64,000 nucleotides of DNA from Megamerina dolium (lineage: Eukaryota; Arthropoda; Insecta; Diptera; Megamerinidae). Of this stretch, positions 12,872 through 24,980 are shown in pieces; position 1 is the first letter of the stretch; each line of letters begins with the position of its first letter. The translations under genes and the position numbers were made by a program. The stretch is from the NCBI GenBank assembly GCA_963854835.1, contig OY978528.1:56192761-56256760 (forward strand). Direction: 5' to 3'. The notes beneath the pieces were generated by a model, which saw nothing but the letters and a program-made list of their open reading frames with translations, was not told the DNA's origin and made no database searches.

Positions 12872-13570
12872 AGGAGTGCCTAAAATTTCCATATAAACTT
12901 TATTGTTACCAAATAGGAAAAAAAAATTGAATGTGTACACTGAAAAAAAGAGAATTTTATTTTAGACAAAGTTATCTGTAATGAAAAAAAAAAAAACAAC
13001 AAAAGAACAAAGTTACATCATATGTTCTTTAAATCTTCCGTGATCTTTCAAATAAATAATCCAAATTTAACTCGAAGTCAGTTGCAGACAATTTTAATGA
13101 AGCCTCCAATGTCCAGCATAATAATAAGAATAAAACCACACAACGATTTCTCAGTGCTTCCCAATCCACAAATCATACGTTCGACAACAACAAAATCTAC
13201 TTTGCAGATAACTATCGAGTATGTGTAGGAAAGTGTTGTTGCTTTGACTTTAGTATGCACAAAAGAAGAAATATGAAAAATGTAAAAGAGATAAATTGTT
13301 TGTGTATTTCGTACTTCTTTTACAGAGTACTGTGAGTGCAGTCTATGCCTAAGTGCATTTCCAAAAACAAAAGTGCTTCAAGTGCATAGGCGAGGGCATC
13401 TAGGGTGCCCAAAAGTTCTTTATGGAAGTGCAAACACCAATACATATAAACTTTGTTGTTATAAAAAAGGAAAAAACAATCAAGGAAACAAAATTACTCC
13501 AAATGTCCTCTAAATCTTTCATGATCCTCCCAATAATTATCCAAATTTATGTCAAAATCAGTTGTAGTTT
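12872..13570. repeat. Diverged direct duplication (two 170-220 bp copies)
   Basis: Copy 1 (about 12872-13090) and copy 2 (about 13400-13570) share CATATAAACTTT-TTGTTA, CTCTAAATCTT-C-TGATC and TATCCAAATTTA...TCAGTTG. Copy 1 holds an extra A-rich insertion of about 75 bp. Function unknown; perhaps remnants of a repeat family. Confidence 0.55.
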
Positions 13571-15395
13571 TTTTTATTTTCTTTTTTAATGGGAATAATA
13601 TTAAAATTCACATCTCATTGTAATGGTTAAAAATGCAATCTTCTCAAAATGAGTTACTGATTGAGTTTATCAGTGAACGCTCGAAATGAACGATCATAAG
13701 AGATTGTAGGGCCGTAAAGTTGGTCCTAAAATGCACACATTAATCTTCAAATTTTGACAAGATAATCAACAATTCGTGATTTTAAATTAAATAATTTGCA
13801 AACATTATTGTTGCAGCGTCCATCTTTCCACGACGAAATGGTAAAATTGAGTATATGTGGCATCTAGATTTTATGTGCTTTTTAATCCCTATTGGAAAAG
13901 TGCGTCACTCTAAACGGGAACAACATTTTATTATTATTTCTCTTTTTCTCTTTCTTTCTTTACTTTATATTTGTACATATTTTCACACATATTTTAATAT
14001 CTACACACAAAACAAAAACAACAAAAAAAGCGCTAACACATGCGTGTATATGTGATGTATCAGAGAGAAGCTTACTTAGTGTTGTATACAATTATCATAA
14101 ATATCGGTAAAATCTAACGGGATTAAAAATAACTCAACCGGAATTTAAAATGAAAAAGCGCAAAAAGAGAGTGAAAGAGAGCGAGAGAAAGAAAAAGTGC
14201 AAAGTAAAGCAACAACAACAACACCAGCAGTAATATGTAGCTACATATTCATGTAGCTATACAGTCAACGTTAGTTGACGAGCCACGAAAATATGGCTTA
14301 AAGGTAAGTACGAACATCATATCTCATAAACTGAACAGTAACAATAATACCAACAACAACAACAACAAGTAGCCAATTTCACAACGACTATACGTACCTA
14401 CAAAGAAAAACGAAAATTACCCAATCGAAAGGTGTTTCAACATCAAGCACGTATAGTGAGTGAGTCGTGCATAAGTAGTCATATTTATATACAATGTATA
14501 ATACATAACGCGCAATGTAATGTATCTATATTTATACTCGTACATAAATACGCAAAACAAAGTCAACTAAAGGTTAGTTAGTCACTTACAGATATTGTAA
14601 CTTAGCAAAGACGGGCTTTTAATTTATGTAGATACATGTAGTGTATGTTCTTATATGTATTGTAATTGTTGTTTATTTTTTATTCATCGATAATATGTAC
14701 ATACATATTTTCATATGAATGTAATTTGTTTAGTTTTCGTTGACTACGTGCATTTGTCAACGGATTTTCAGCTGTTTTCATTATTATGTGATTATTCCTC
14801 ATATTTCTCTCCTCTTCTCTCACACACACACATTCGCATTTACATTATTATAATTTCAAACCACAAATTATACAAGAAAAACGCAGACATCTACACCACC
14901 GCTACATCGACAATTGTGGTTTATTATGATCCAAAATACATACAAAAAAATCTAGGTTAAAGAAATGAAAAGAGTTAAAAGTTATAAGTATACACACATA
15001 GTGAATAGCTAACATAAAAACAAAAAAAAAATGCTATGTTGGATGTCACTTGACTATGATGGTAATCTGAGTAGATGCCATATAATATAGTACAAATATT
15101 CATACAAAAAAAAAATATATATATATCCGCATATTCATATAACCTGCATAAATGTTGGAATTTGTATGCAGCATATTGAAAATGATTCTAAAACAGGATA
15201 AAAAATAGGGTTTCCAACAAATTTATACATGCAAGTCTGTACGTCTTAGATTGCTGCACGAGTATGCCTTTTCGAATTTTCGATATTCATTAATATTGGG
15301 TTGGAGGAAAATAAATCCAATATGTTTACATTTCTTTCAACACCTCATTTGGTTTGAATTGCTCATATGGGTCAAATATGCAGATTTGCTTTATA
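13571..15395. other. No gene called; purine-rich segment near 14140-14230
   Basis: A purine-rich stretch with CAACAACAACAAC repeats resembles fly 5' UTR sequence and is followed by AAAGGTAAGT at about 14300, a good plus-strand donor. I cannot pair it with a downstream acceptor or coding exon, so no gene is claimed. Confidence 0.35.
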
Positions 15396-15397
15396 TA

Positions 15398-16467
15398 AGG
15401 CGTAGTAAAAAGAAATCCATTATTTTTGCAATAAATTGAAGGTTTTATTTAGCATAGTTAGTATGAACCGATTTAGGTCAAATTTTTTGTTTGTTTTGTT
15501 CAATAACTTGTTGCCATTTTGAAGGTGATTTCATAATGCCACTCTCATAGAAACCATCGTCCCTATTGGCAAAAAACTGGGACAGTCGATTCAAGCTTCT
15601 CTTGAGGCGAATTTTTCACCAGTAAAATGATTTGCCATAGATAGGTAGTAATCACTTGATGCCAGGTGGATGCATCAGAACCTCCCAACCAAGCTCCCGG
15701 AGCTTCTGGCGAGTCACTATCGATGTGTGTGGCCTGGAGTTGTCCTCATGGAACACAATTCCTCTCCTATTGACCAAAGCTGGCCGCTTCTGGACGATTG
15801 GTTCCTTCAGACGGTCCAATTGTTGACAGTACGAGTCCGAATTAAGAGTTTGGCCGTAGGGGAGCAGCTCATAGTAGATGATTCACTGCCAATCCCACCA
15901 AACACATAGCAAAACCTTCCTGACCGTCAATTCTGGCTTGGCCACGGTTTGCGCCGGATCACCGCGATTCGCGGTAAGTAAGTGACCCACTTTTCATCAC
16001 CAGTAACCATTCGCTTCAGAAATGGATCAATTCCATTGTTGCGATTCAGCAGCGATTCGCAGATGGAAATGTGGTCCATGAGGTTTTCTTTCGTTAACTC
16101 GTGTGGCACCCATACATCGAGCTTCTTTTTGTATCCAGCCTTATTTAAATGGTTCCAAACGGTTTTTAGTGCAATGTTTCGCACCTGGGCAATAGAAACA
16201 CTGCTTACATGACGGTAAGACTCGAAAATTTCCATTATTTTATCGATATTTTCGACAATTGGCCTTCCAGAGTGTGGCGTATCTTTGACATCAAAATTAC
16301 CGGAACGGAATCGACGAAACCAAAATTGCACATGATTGGCTGTTACAGTATCAGGACCATAAACATTATTTACATTTTCAGCCGTCTGGCTTTGCGTTTT
16401 CGCCTTTATCGAAGTAAAACTGTAAAATATAGCGTATTTTCTCTTTAATGGCATCCATCTTGGTGTA
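15398..16467 (-). mobile_element. mariner relic A (N-terminus to C-terminal end)
   Basis: On the minus strand a long frame from about 16460 to 15927 reads as mariner: TVTANHVQFWFRRFRSGNFD (HTH), HSGRPIVENIDKIMEI, NHLNKAGYKKKLDVWVPHEL and MVTGDEKWV (first catalytic Asp). It continues with frameshifts to about 15640 (GREVLMH-like). The left end AGGCGTAGTAAAAAGAAATC matches the TIR of the element at 46586. A full transposase would be about 345 aa; here it is broken by stops, so inactive. Confidence 0.8.
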
Positions 16468-17050
16468 ATGTCTGGACTATACGATGGGCGCGTTAAGGCT
16501 TCCCATCCGATATTTTCCAAGTCGATTTTAACGGGTTCGCAGCAACAAGTAGCTGGTCAATGTCATGATTAAAAAGCAATGACTCGCTTGAGGTCGCCCA
16601 TTTTGGTCGTTTTTGGTTCAATATGCGCTTCATGCTTTGATGAGTTGTTGTCAGCAGTGTTCTCCATTAGTGATTTCACACAATTTTAACAGCTCATAAT
16701 ACCCTCACCATACCTTTTGATCCCACTAAATACACAACATAACCTTCAAGCTATGGATATTCGGCTTCGGAGTTGATTTGGCGGATTGGCCAGATCTCAC
16801 ATATGACCTTTTGCGCTTAGAGTAGTCGTAATAGATACATTTTTTGTCGCCAGTAACGGTACAATTCAAAAAGGATTTTCCTTTGTATCGTTGAACCAGC
16901 ATTTCAGATACGCCTTTCGATGCATCTTGGTTTCAGTGCATATGGAACTCAATTTCTCATTTTTTGGATTATACACATGTTCTTTAGACCATGCCGATCT
17001 AATTTCCATGATTTTATCGACAATTTTGATGACCTGTGTGTTGTGCATCT
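16468..17050 (-). mobile_element. mariner relic B, truncated against relic A
   Basis: Minus-strand fragments read WSKEHVYNP, VTGDKKCIYYDYSKRKRSYV, STPKPNIHSLKVMLCI and finally ENIGWEALTRPSYSPDIT. That covers first Asp to third Asp region of a different mariner subfamily. The last match stops exactly where relic A's N-terminus (MPLKRKYAIFY) begins, so one frame (15927..16520) is an artificial fusion of two transposons. Confidence 0.7.
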
Positions 17051-17418
17051 TTAGGTTAGGTTAGGTTATGTGGCTGCCCTCCCTCTGAGGACACTCTTAG
17101 GCCAGAAATGCCCATTGTGATACCACCGAGCTTCTCTTCCAATACTGTTGTGCGTGTTAAATTTGGACAGCATTAGAAGGGACCTACTTATAATAGCCGA
17201 TTCCGAACGGCAGAACCCTTGTGACATCACTTTAACTTAGTTATGTCACAGAACTCTTTTAAGAAGCATTTTTGCCAAATTGTTACTGACGGAAAAATTG
17301 CCAATTCTTGTCGGCAGGTGGGTACCGTTCGAAAGAAAAATCTTTTCGATATTAAATTTTGTTATGCTTCAGTCTGGGATTGAACCCACGACCTACAGAT
17401 CAGAAAGTCAACGCACTA
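17051..17418 (-). mobile_element. tRNA-derived SINE, 5' head truncated, GGTTA tail
   Basis: Same family and orientation as the 3461 copy. The GGTTAGGTTAGGTTATG tail is at left. The B-box region is kept (GGGATTGAACCCACGACC on the plus strand) but the A-box end is lost after AACGCACTA. It lies directly beside the mariner B relic. Confidence 0.8.
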
Positions 17419-17829
17419 TCGGCGAATCTGTTGTTTTTCGAATATTTTGTCATGTTCTCGAATACCGAATAGTAACAAATCCTGTCTAATTACTACCGAA
17501 TGGGACAGAGAGACAGAGAAAGATGTCAGCAGTGTTAGTTATCAAACCAAGCATCTTCGTGCAGCACTATAGTATGCATTATATGCATTTATGTACTCAT
17601 ATATGGTAAGGGTAAAAAATACTATTGACTTATAGTGTTGGTACAAAGTATTGGAGCAGTTCTTTTCGTATGATTATTTTCGTCATGTGGTTGAAGTTGT
17701 TATGCTTAAGCATTTGTATGGAAGTATTTACATATATCGAGTGTCTTTCACCTTTATTCATAATTCTCCTCTTACATTATCCATGGGGGAAATACAGGTG
17801 ACTGTTATGAGAGGCACAATATTACTTAC
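17419..17829. other. No gene seen; start of the JIL-1 intron left of exon 3
   Basis: Immediately left of the kinase exon donor. I see no further kinase exon here or farther left to position 1, so the next JIL-1 exon (expected to encode the VLE...SPFLV..LHYAF region) appears to be outside the window. Confidence 0.4.
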
Positions 17830-17963
17830 TTGTCGTTCGGTCGTCGTATGCTCTGCTGTTTTCTTCTTTTGCACTACTGTATCCTTTTTCAGCACTTTCA
17901 TTGCATACAATTTCAAATGATCGTTACCACCTTTTTTGCGTACAAGAAATACTTTGCCATATG
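17830..17963 (-). CDS. JIL-1: JIL-1/MSK-type kinase, exon with VAIK lysine
   Basis: This 134-bp exon is flanked by TTTCCTACAG acceptor and CAA|GTAAGT donor. Joined to the preceding exon it gives the glycine-rich loop GTGAYGKVFLVRK. It continues with LYAMKVLKK, whose Lys is the ATP-anchoring residue, and KTAEHTTTERQ, typical of the N-terminal AGC-type kinase domain of MSK1/JIL-1. JIL-1 is the fly chromosomal tandem kinase that phosphorylates histone H3 Ser10 and opposes spread of heterochromatin marks (family knowledge). The exon ends in phase 0 after Gln, and the next exon is not in the window. It could be another MSK/RSK-type kinase, but flies have JIL-1 as the MSK-like member and the neighbours fit. 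Confidence 0.88.
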
Positions 17964-18241
17964 CTGTAGGAAATATGTAAAATAATGGAAAAAATTATTG
18001 TCTTTATATATATATATAGATATTTTATTTTATTAAATTAAAATAAGTATCCAAGATACCTGCATATATACATATACATGTACGTCCATAGATACTCATA
18101 TTTAGATATTAAACAAATGAGGGAGAAATTCATGAAAGGTTCAACTGAATGCTGACAGACATAATACAATTCAATCTACATACTTGGGTACGAATGAATA
18201 CACATATACATATGTACAATATGATTTAACAAAGGACTTAC

Positions 18242-18310
18242 CTCCTGTTCCAAGTACTCGTATTAGTTGGAAATGTGACAAATTGACTTTTTCCTCGTCT
18301 GTGGCAGCGC
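18242..18310 (-). CDS. JIL-1: JIL-1/MSK-type kinase, exon entering kinase domain
   Basis: This 69-bp exon has acceptor TTTTATTTTACAG and donor GGAG|GTAAGT. It reads AATDEEKVNLSHFQLIRVLG followed by TG, i.e. the segment before and at the start of the glycine-rich loop. The intron to the next exon (17964..18241, 278 bp) splits the second Gly-Ala codon in phase 1. Its 5' phase needs one base from the upstream exon. The exon at 52370 supplies exactly that (T + GC makes a Cys codon), although extra exons in between cannot be excluded. Confidence 0.88.
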
Positions 18311-18929
18311 CTGTAAAATAAAAGAATAATAAAAAATGAATATTAAATAACTAAACACGTAAATAGTAGCATATATATTGTGTTCTAATCAATCAAACTG
18401 TATGTAGTAAATTACAAAGCAATGATGCTAAACGTATTTATGATACTTTTGAGGGTGAATGTATAAGAAATTTTCCATTGAGCTCTAAATCAACGTTATT
18501 TTCCTTTGAGATTCAATATACAAATCTTTATACATATCAAATTGTTATATTAGATTTCATGTTCGTTACATACATATTGCCTATTACAGTTCATACTTTA
18601 TTTTCAAATATAAATATGAGGTAATCTACAACACAACAATTGAAAGAGTGATTAAAAATGAAACAAACACTCTTCTTTAGGCATTAATTCGTTTAAGTCG
18701 TATAAAATTCACATTAAAATTACTTACATCACACCAATAAATCCATAAACAGAAATTTCTTGGAAAAGCTCCTAAGAATGAAATCCTTGTGCATTATAGG
18801 GGCACTCAGAATGACCTCTACCAAATCTCTGAGTACTTTGTTACACCTTATTCCTTTATATATATATCCTGGGGAAGCAATTAGCAGCTCAATCGGCAAT
18901 TAGTTTCAGATCAATTTCAGAATCGTCCT

Positions 18930-19390
18930 GCAACGGTACGGGATACTCAACAATTCTGAACCATTATACCGTTTATACCGTGAACAGTTGAGTATGAAAC
19001 GACAAAGTTGATGTTCGACAACAAGTTTATTACACACATTCCGGACAGATCTGATTGGGAGTATCTGAACACCCCTTTCAATGGATCGACGGTTGCAAAC
19101 TTAACGACCGGGTGGGAGCAGGCATATTCTGCGAAGCACTTCCCGGACCATTGCAGTGTTGTTCAAGTAGAGGTGTTGGCAATTCACGAAGTGATAAACT
19201 TGCCTTAAGTGAAACGTTTTATCACACATGGATATAGGTATTTTCATTGACAGCCAAGTAGCAATAAAATCTTTAGATTCAGTTTACTTAAATTAATTAG
19301 TACTCAATAACTGCAGAACATCTCTTAACGAGATGTCTGAGCAGATCGATATGTGCTTAGCTTCAGTTCTATAACTTTATCCGCCTACCT
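18930..19390 (+). mobile_element. LINE relic: RNase H domain fragment
   Basis: In three frames the plus strand gives pieces of a LINE RNase H domain: DGCKLNDRVGAGIF, then HCSVVQVEVLAIHEVINL, then IFIDSQVAIKSLDSVYLN (the DSQ/AI motif), and NEMSEQIDMCLA. These are known of R1/I/LOA-type elements, not of Jockey. Frameshifts separate them, so it is dead. Confidence 0.65.
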
Positions 19391-20670
19391 CCAATACTTT
19401 TGTACGGAAGGAGGGCGTGATTTTCGTCTGATTACGCCCATTCACGACCACATTCGTTCGTTAGTAAAAACAATCTTTACAATAAATTTTCAGCTCTATC
19501 GCATGACATGCAACTCCTGTTAGACATTGGTAAATCGACTCAGATGGTAATTTTGATCATTAATACTATTCTACACCTCTTCTTATGAATGTTACAAGCC
19601 GAAGCACAAACTCAATATACCCTTAACTCTTTAAAATGACACATTTAACTGCAAGGATGTCAATAAAAAGGTTATAATTATGAAATGGAATATCTAAAGT
19701 TTATTCAATTCAAATCTACAATATAAATAAAAAAATTTCACTATATTTCTATGGTGATCAACTTAGCATAATCATAAAAGTATATATGTAGGCATATTTA
19801 TATACACATATCTGGCATAGTAACCCTACATTATATGGTACCTACTTGAATGTGTAGGTACTCAATCTACTAAAATGTTCTTATTTTTTCAATATGTAGG
19901 TATCTAAATATTCATATTCGTATGCAAAGAGCTTCCACTTTAAATATGCCAAGCTCTTATGAGTTATATGTAATACATACATACAACAATACATTAACCT
20001 ATATAGGTAACATGTGACTTTGCAAAAAAAAAGCAATAACAAAGCACCAACTATAATAGAAAGTATGATACATAGAAATCGTAAGGCACGTGTATCATAT
20101 GTGTGTAGGAGATAGATTGAAAACGGGCTACACATTTTTCGCATGTTAATTAAAACATCAAATCAGCGTGGCGAAACGAATAAAGAATTACAATATAATG
20201 AATATGGGAGGCTGATTGGTTATTTGTCATATCTACTACAACCAATTCCACATAACTAAAATCATTGTTTTTTCAAGTTACTTGTATTTTAAAAAAATGT
20301 ATAACAAGCTCTTTTAGACGTTAATGTCACATTCAAGCCATCCAGCTATGAAAGTAGAATTCAGTTAAATTGGCGGTTTCTCAAAAATATGACTATCAGA
20401 TATATAGTGCGCGTAGTGAAGAAATAAAAGTGAAAGCGTAAATAAAACGGTAGGTAGGTAGGTATGTAGGGTGGTGGTCTTTCGACGCACCTAGGCCTGT
20501 TAGAGGCCTATATTGATTATATAAAAAGAGTCAATGATAAATAAATCTCTCTTAGCCTTAGTTAGCCAGTAATATCGTACGTGATAAATTCCGGCAGGAC
20601 TACATATAAGCCGATTCCGAATGGTGGACCTCTAGTGACGTACATTTTTAACGACTGTTTAAGTAATCAG
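19391..20670. other. No gene seen
   Basis: AT-rich intronic DNA. A short block near 19380-19450 (CTACCTCCAATACTTTTGTA, GATTACGCCCATT) echoes the satellite unit at the window start. Confidence 0.4.
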
Positions 20671-20989
20671 TGGGTGTCGTAGCCATAATGATTAGTTAGT
20701 TCACCTTTTAATCTGTAGGTCGTGGGTTCAATCTCTGGCTGAAGCACAACTTTACAATAATTTCGAACGGTACCCATCTGTCGGCAAGCAATTGGCAATT
20801 CTTCTGCAGGAACAATTTGCCATAAATGAGTGCTCGGTGACAAACCTCATAAAAATTGATGTCACACGGATCTTCCGTTCGGAACCCTGCCCGAACAATT
20901 GACACGCACAACAGTACTGGAGAAGAAGCTCGGCTAAAGGGCTCTTAGGGTCTTATAAGTGCCACATATTTATTTATTTATTTTTATTA
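20671..20989 (+). mobile_element. tRNA-derived SINE, diverged, GCCACATATTTATT tail type
   Basis: Head GGGTGTCGTAGCC and B box GGTCGTGGGTTCAATCTCTG. The body is shared with the other copies. It ends AAGTGCCACATATTTATTTATT, a different 3' end from the CCTAA-tailed copies, and internally lacks parts of the body. Confidence 0.75.
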
Positions 20990-22712
20990 GTTATCAGACG
21001 CCGTTTTGCGTTTTGGGTTTTTAAAACTCTAATTATATTTCTATAAAATTATTCCAAATACAGCTTGGACACTAAACCATTCTTGTTGGCTCGTTATGAA
21101 TGTACCTGGCAAAACTAAATCGTTAGAAGATAATCTTCGTATTGTATTTGGTGTCAAAATGGGTGTCAAATTTTGCTAATATATATCATATGGAATTTCT
21201 CATCTCAGTTATTTTGTAGGCTGAAGGCGGCTCAACCAACTCGAATAGACTATTTTCAGAAAAATGCATACTAATTATCTCTAAGGCTATATTTATAATA
21301 GTACGTACCTATAGTGAGATTCTGATGCAAGTGTATGAATATTTTACGATTCAGGATTAACACGAAAAACTTGTATAAACTTGAACTAATTATAATAGTG
21401 CCATACTGGAAAGTGATAACCAAAAACCAAACGAAAAAAAAATACCTCTACATATCTAATTCCACTTCAATTACTCACACATATATAAATATGTGCATGG
21501 AAGTCTATGTCTCGTTGAAATGACGACAAATATGTACATATAGTAAAGTGCTTTAAAGGTCAAAATAAGCGCGACTGAATCAAATACGCATGTCTATATG
21601 CGAATACATACAAATATACATGTACATAAATATCAGAATATGTACAAAAATCTTTTGAAAATAATGCCAACAACCAACCATACAAATTCAAGGACACCGC
21701 CAGACAATCAAATGGCATTCAACTTGTATGTTCTGGTACATATAATTTGGTACGAGACGGCGTATGTGAAATACATTTCACGTGGACACACATACACTAG
21801 CAATTTTCCAGAAGTTTTCTTCTTTTTCGCAATGCTCTACTGATGACGATAAAGCAAAAAAGATCCTGTACACATAATGAAGAGAACTTATGTTGATACA
21901 TAAACGAATTAAATAGAGTAAAGTATGGGAAAGGTTAAAATACCACTGTCAAGGATATAAAGATGGAAAATTTTGCTTCTAGTCTTAATAAATGCCTCAT
22001 ATATATTTGTTTTTGTTCATTTGCGTTTTATAACACTTTGCAATAGGATTTTAGCACAAATATGCAATAAATATAACCTTGATAGTAGAGCGCGCTGTGG
22101 TGCGTGATAGAATCTTTTAAATTATACATTTAATTTACTAAGAACTATATGTAGAACGGTAAGGTCATTCACATATATACTTATGAACTTATTCCAAACT
22201 TGCTATGAAAACAATCACTCAAAGTTCACCGTTTTTTTTTTTGAAACTATATAAATGCGTTTAATGAACTGCCATGATCATTGTGTACTTGATTTTATCC
22301 ATAGTAAATATTTTATAATGAAAGTGAAAGGTTGTTATGGGGGGCATTTATCAAAAAAGGTCAACAAATACTGGACAAATTTAACGTGCTCAATTGACCG
22401 GTAATTTCTTTTAATCAACATAAAACTTAATTGCACGAATATTAATATGCAAGCGGTATAGTGGTCAATAAAAAAAAATGCACATTATATGTTCAGGTCA
22501 TATGATGTCACTCCTAATTGTCCAATTTTACTCAAAATAAAAAAAACCCCAGCTCTCAATCCAAATTGGATCATTAATTACAACGGGGTCGGTAACGGGG
22601 CAACGTCGGGAAATGACCGATGGTCGAAATTGTTCCGAAAGTCGGAGAAAATGGTATCATTGATTCCATGCCGGGGGCGAAAAAAATGTATTGAAAATAT
22701 TTGTATATGTGA
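20990..22712. other. No gene seen
   Basis: Non-coding. The ORF at 22489..22767 runs into a transposon TIR and has no family resemblance. Confidence 0.4.
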
Positions 22713-23440
22713 TACGAGGGCTACTATTTATATTTCGGAAATTGCAAATAATAACAAACAATTTTAAATGAAAACGGCTTTATTGTTTTTCAAAACAAAC
22801 ACCATAACGGCCAATGCATTTTTGAGACACTTCAAAAACATGGTTTTTGAATGCTTCAACTGCTTCTTTGGCGTTCGCAAATCGTTTACCACGCAATTTA
22901 CCTTTGATATTCGGGAACAAGAAGAAGTCATTGGGTGTCAAATCAGGAGAGGATGAGTCATAAATTCGATATTTTGAGTACTCAACAATTCACTTGTTTG
23001 ACGGGATGTGTGAGAGCTCGCATTGTCATGATGGAGAATGAATCGTCTTTGGCGGTAGGTTTTGCGAATTTCTCTGAAGACTTCCGGCAAAAAAATGGTC
23101 GTGTACCACTCAGAATTGACCGTCCTACGTTACTCAAGCGAAACAGTGGCCACATACCAGCGATATACTGTGGTTTTTTATTGTGATTTATCGCCATTTA
23201 AAGGACTGAGTTCATCGACACATTCTTGTTCAGATAATCCATGTCGAAAGTTGAGAAAAATTATCCAACGAAAACCTTCTCTTGAAATTTCCATTTTTTG
23301 GCCAAATTGATTTTCTTAACTCACTGTAGACGAAACAAATAGCACTTGTACATTAAAACGTTGTGAGCACTTTTTTGCTCAAAAATGTCAACTTTACATT
23401 AGTGTTGCTAGATCCCGAAATATAAATAGTAACCCTCGTA
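22713..23440 (-). mobile_element. Internally deleted mariner-like element with TIRs
   Basis: Near-perfect TIRs TACGAGGGCTACTATTTATA at left and its inverse (TATAAATAGTAACCCTCGTA) at right, bounded by TA. Minus-strand frames show RWIIFLNFRHGLSEQECVDE at the N-terminus. They then jump to FILHHDNASSHTSRQTSELL (second catalytic Asp, HDN) and FEVS/FKNHVF-like C-terminal pieces. A full element would be about 1.3 kb, and this one is 728 bp, so the transposase middle is missing. Frameshifts make it non-autonomous. Confidence 0.8.
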
Positions 23441-24200
23441 TGTGCTAAATTTTATTAATATACCAAAAGCAATATTATAAAAGTGTTTTCGTATTACTTC
23501 TTCTAGGAAATTATCCAGAATCAATTCAAAAATCAATGAGACAATCTTCAATTATAAAAAATCAACGATAACTTCGAATACGTCGGAGTCAATGATGCAA
23601 TTTTTCTCTACGACAACACGTGTGCAATTACAAATCGCTGTGCATATTGTAAAAGACACATTTGTCGCGTCCGTAATGTCACATCCATTATTATACTCGA
23701 TGTTGTGCAAAATAAATTAGAGACAGTTCTCTCTTTTTGTAATCATTTTGTAATCATTTTGTAATTAAATTTATTTCTATAGTTTTTACAGCCGTTATAA
23801 AAGCAACAATATTGTAGGGACCCAGCCCAAGCCCCCCCTAAGGGATGTAAATAGGCGTTTTCGAAGGAATGTCGAAAGCAAAACAGAGTGAGGGCTGGTC
23901 ATCAATTTTGCTTCTCTATGTTTCCTTCTGAAGAGAAATATTTGAAATAATCCAACTTTTGTGTTTTTCACTGTATCAGAAAGTTTGAAATTATCATCCC
24001 TAATTGAAAGTTTACATATCTAAATATCATTTTGGCAACTTTTTAATATCTACATTTTTATAGACCACCCTTAAAGCTGCCAAAGCGGGTTTTTATCATA
24101 ACCTTGACGTTTGATGGCCGATTTGCAGACATTATTCCCCATTGAAAATATCTAAATTAGCACTACATTTGCTTCTCAGCAATTCAGTTATACACTAAAT
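23441..24200. other. No gene seen
   Basis: Non-coding sequence between a mariner-like element and the inverted SINE pair. Confidence 0.4.
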
Positions 24201-24557
24201 AAAATAAATAAATATGTGGCACTTAAAGCCCCGAAGGGCTCATTGGCCGAGCTTCTCTTCAATTACTGTTGTGCAGTATTATTAGACAGTATTAGAAGGG
24301 ATATACTTATTTTAGCCGGTTTCGAACGGCAGAACCCATGCGACATCACTTTTTCTGAGCTTTGTCACAGAGTTCTTTTAGAAGCTTTTCATGGCAAGTT
24401 GTTACTGTCGGAAGAAATGCCAATTGCTTGCCGACAGGTGGGTACCGTTCGAAAGAAAAATCTTTTCGATATTAAATTTATTATGCATGAGCCGGGGATT
24501 GAACAACGACCTACAGATCAGAAGGCCAACACACTAACCACTGAGCCACGGGACCGA
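24201..24557 (-). mobile_element. tRNA-derived SINE, left arm of inverted pair
   Basis: The tail AAATAAATATGTGGCACTTAAAGC is at left and the head is at right (GATTGAACAACGACCTACAG then CACTGAGCCACGGGACC, plus-strand view). It belongs to the GCCACATATTTATT-tailed subtype. A second copy in opposite orientation starts 56 bp away. Confidence 0.85.
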
Positions 24558-24613
24558 CATACACTACCGTTATACACTAACTGCCTTTGTTTTTTTCATG
24601 GAATAAAATTTAT

Positions 24614-24980
24614 GGGTGCCGTGGCTCAGTGGTTAGTGTGTTGGCCTTCTAATCTGTAGGTCGTGGGTTCAATCCCCGGCTGAAGCATAACAAATTTCAT
24701 GTCGAAAAGATATTTCTTTCGAACGGTACCCACCTGTCGGCAAGCAATTGGCAATTCTTCCGGCAGTAACAATTTGCCATGGAAAAGCTGCTAAAAGAAC
24801 TCTGCGACAAAGCTTAGGAAAAGTGATGTCGCAAGAATTCCGCCGTTCGGAACCGGCTAAAATAAGTAGGTCCGTTCCAATACTGTCTAAAATTTAACAC
24901 ACACAACACTAATGGCAGAGAAGCTCGGCCAACGAGCCCTTCGGAGCTTTAAGTGCCACATATTTATTTTTTTTATTTAT
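24614..24980 (+). mobile_element. tRNA-derived SINE, right arm of inverted pair
   Basis: Head GGGTGCCGTGGCTCAGTGGT, B box GGGTTCAATCCCCGGC, body, then CTTTAAGTGCCACATATTTA tail. Together with 24201..24557 it could form a hairpin with arms of about 350 bp if transcribed through. Confidence 0.87.

Noticed and set aside
14140..14310. Purine-rich exon with GGTAAGT on the plus strand
   Set aside because: Looks like a 5' UTR exon but no downstream plus-strand exon or promoter can be paired with it.
15927..16520. A 197-aa novel fusion transposase
   Set aside because: Its first 20 or so residues belong to a neighbouring mariner fragment; it is a junction artefact.
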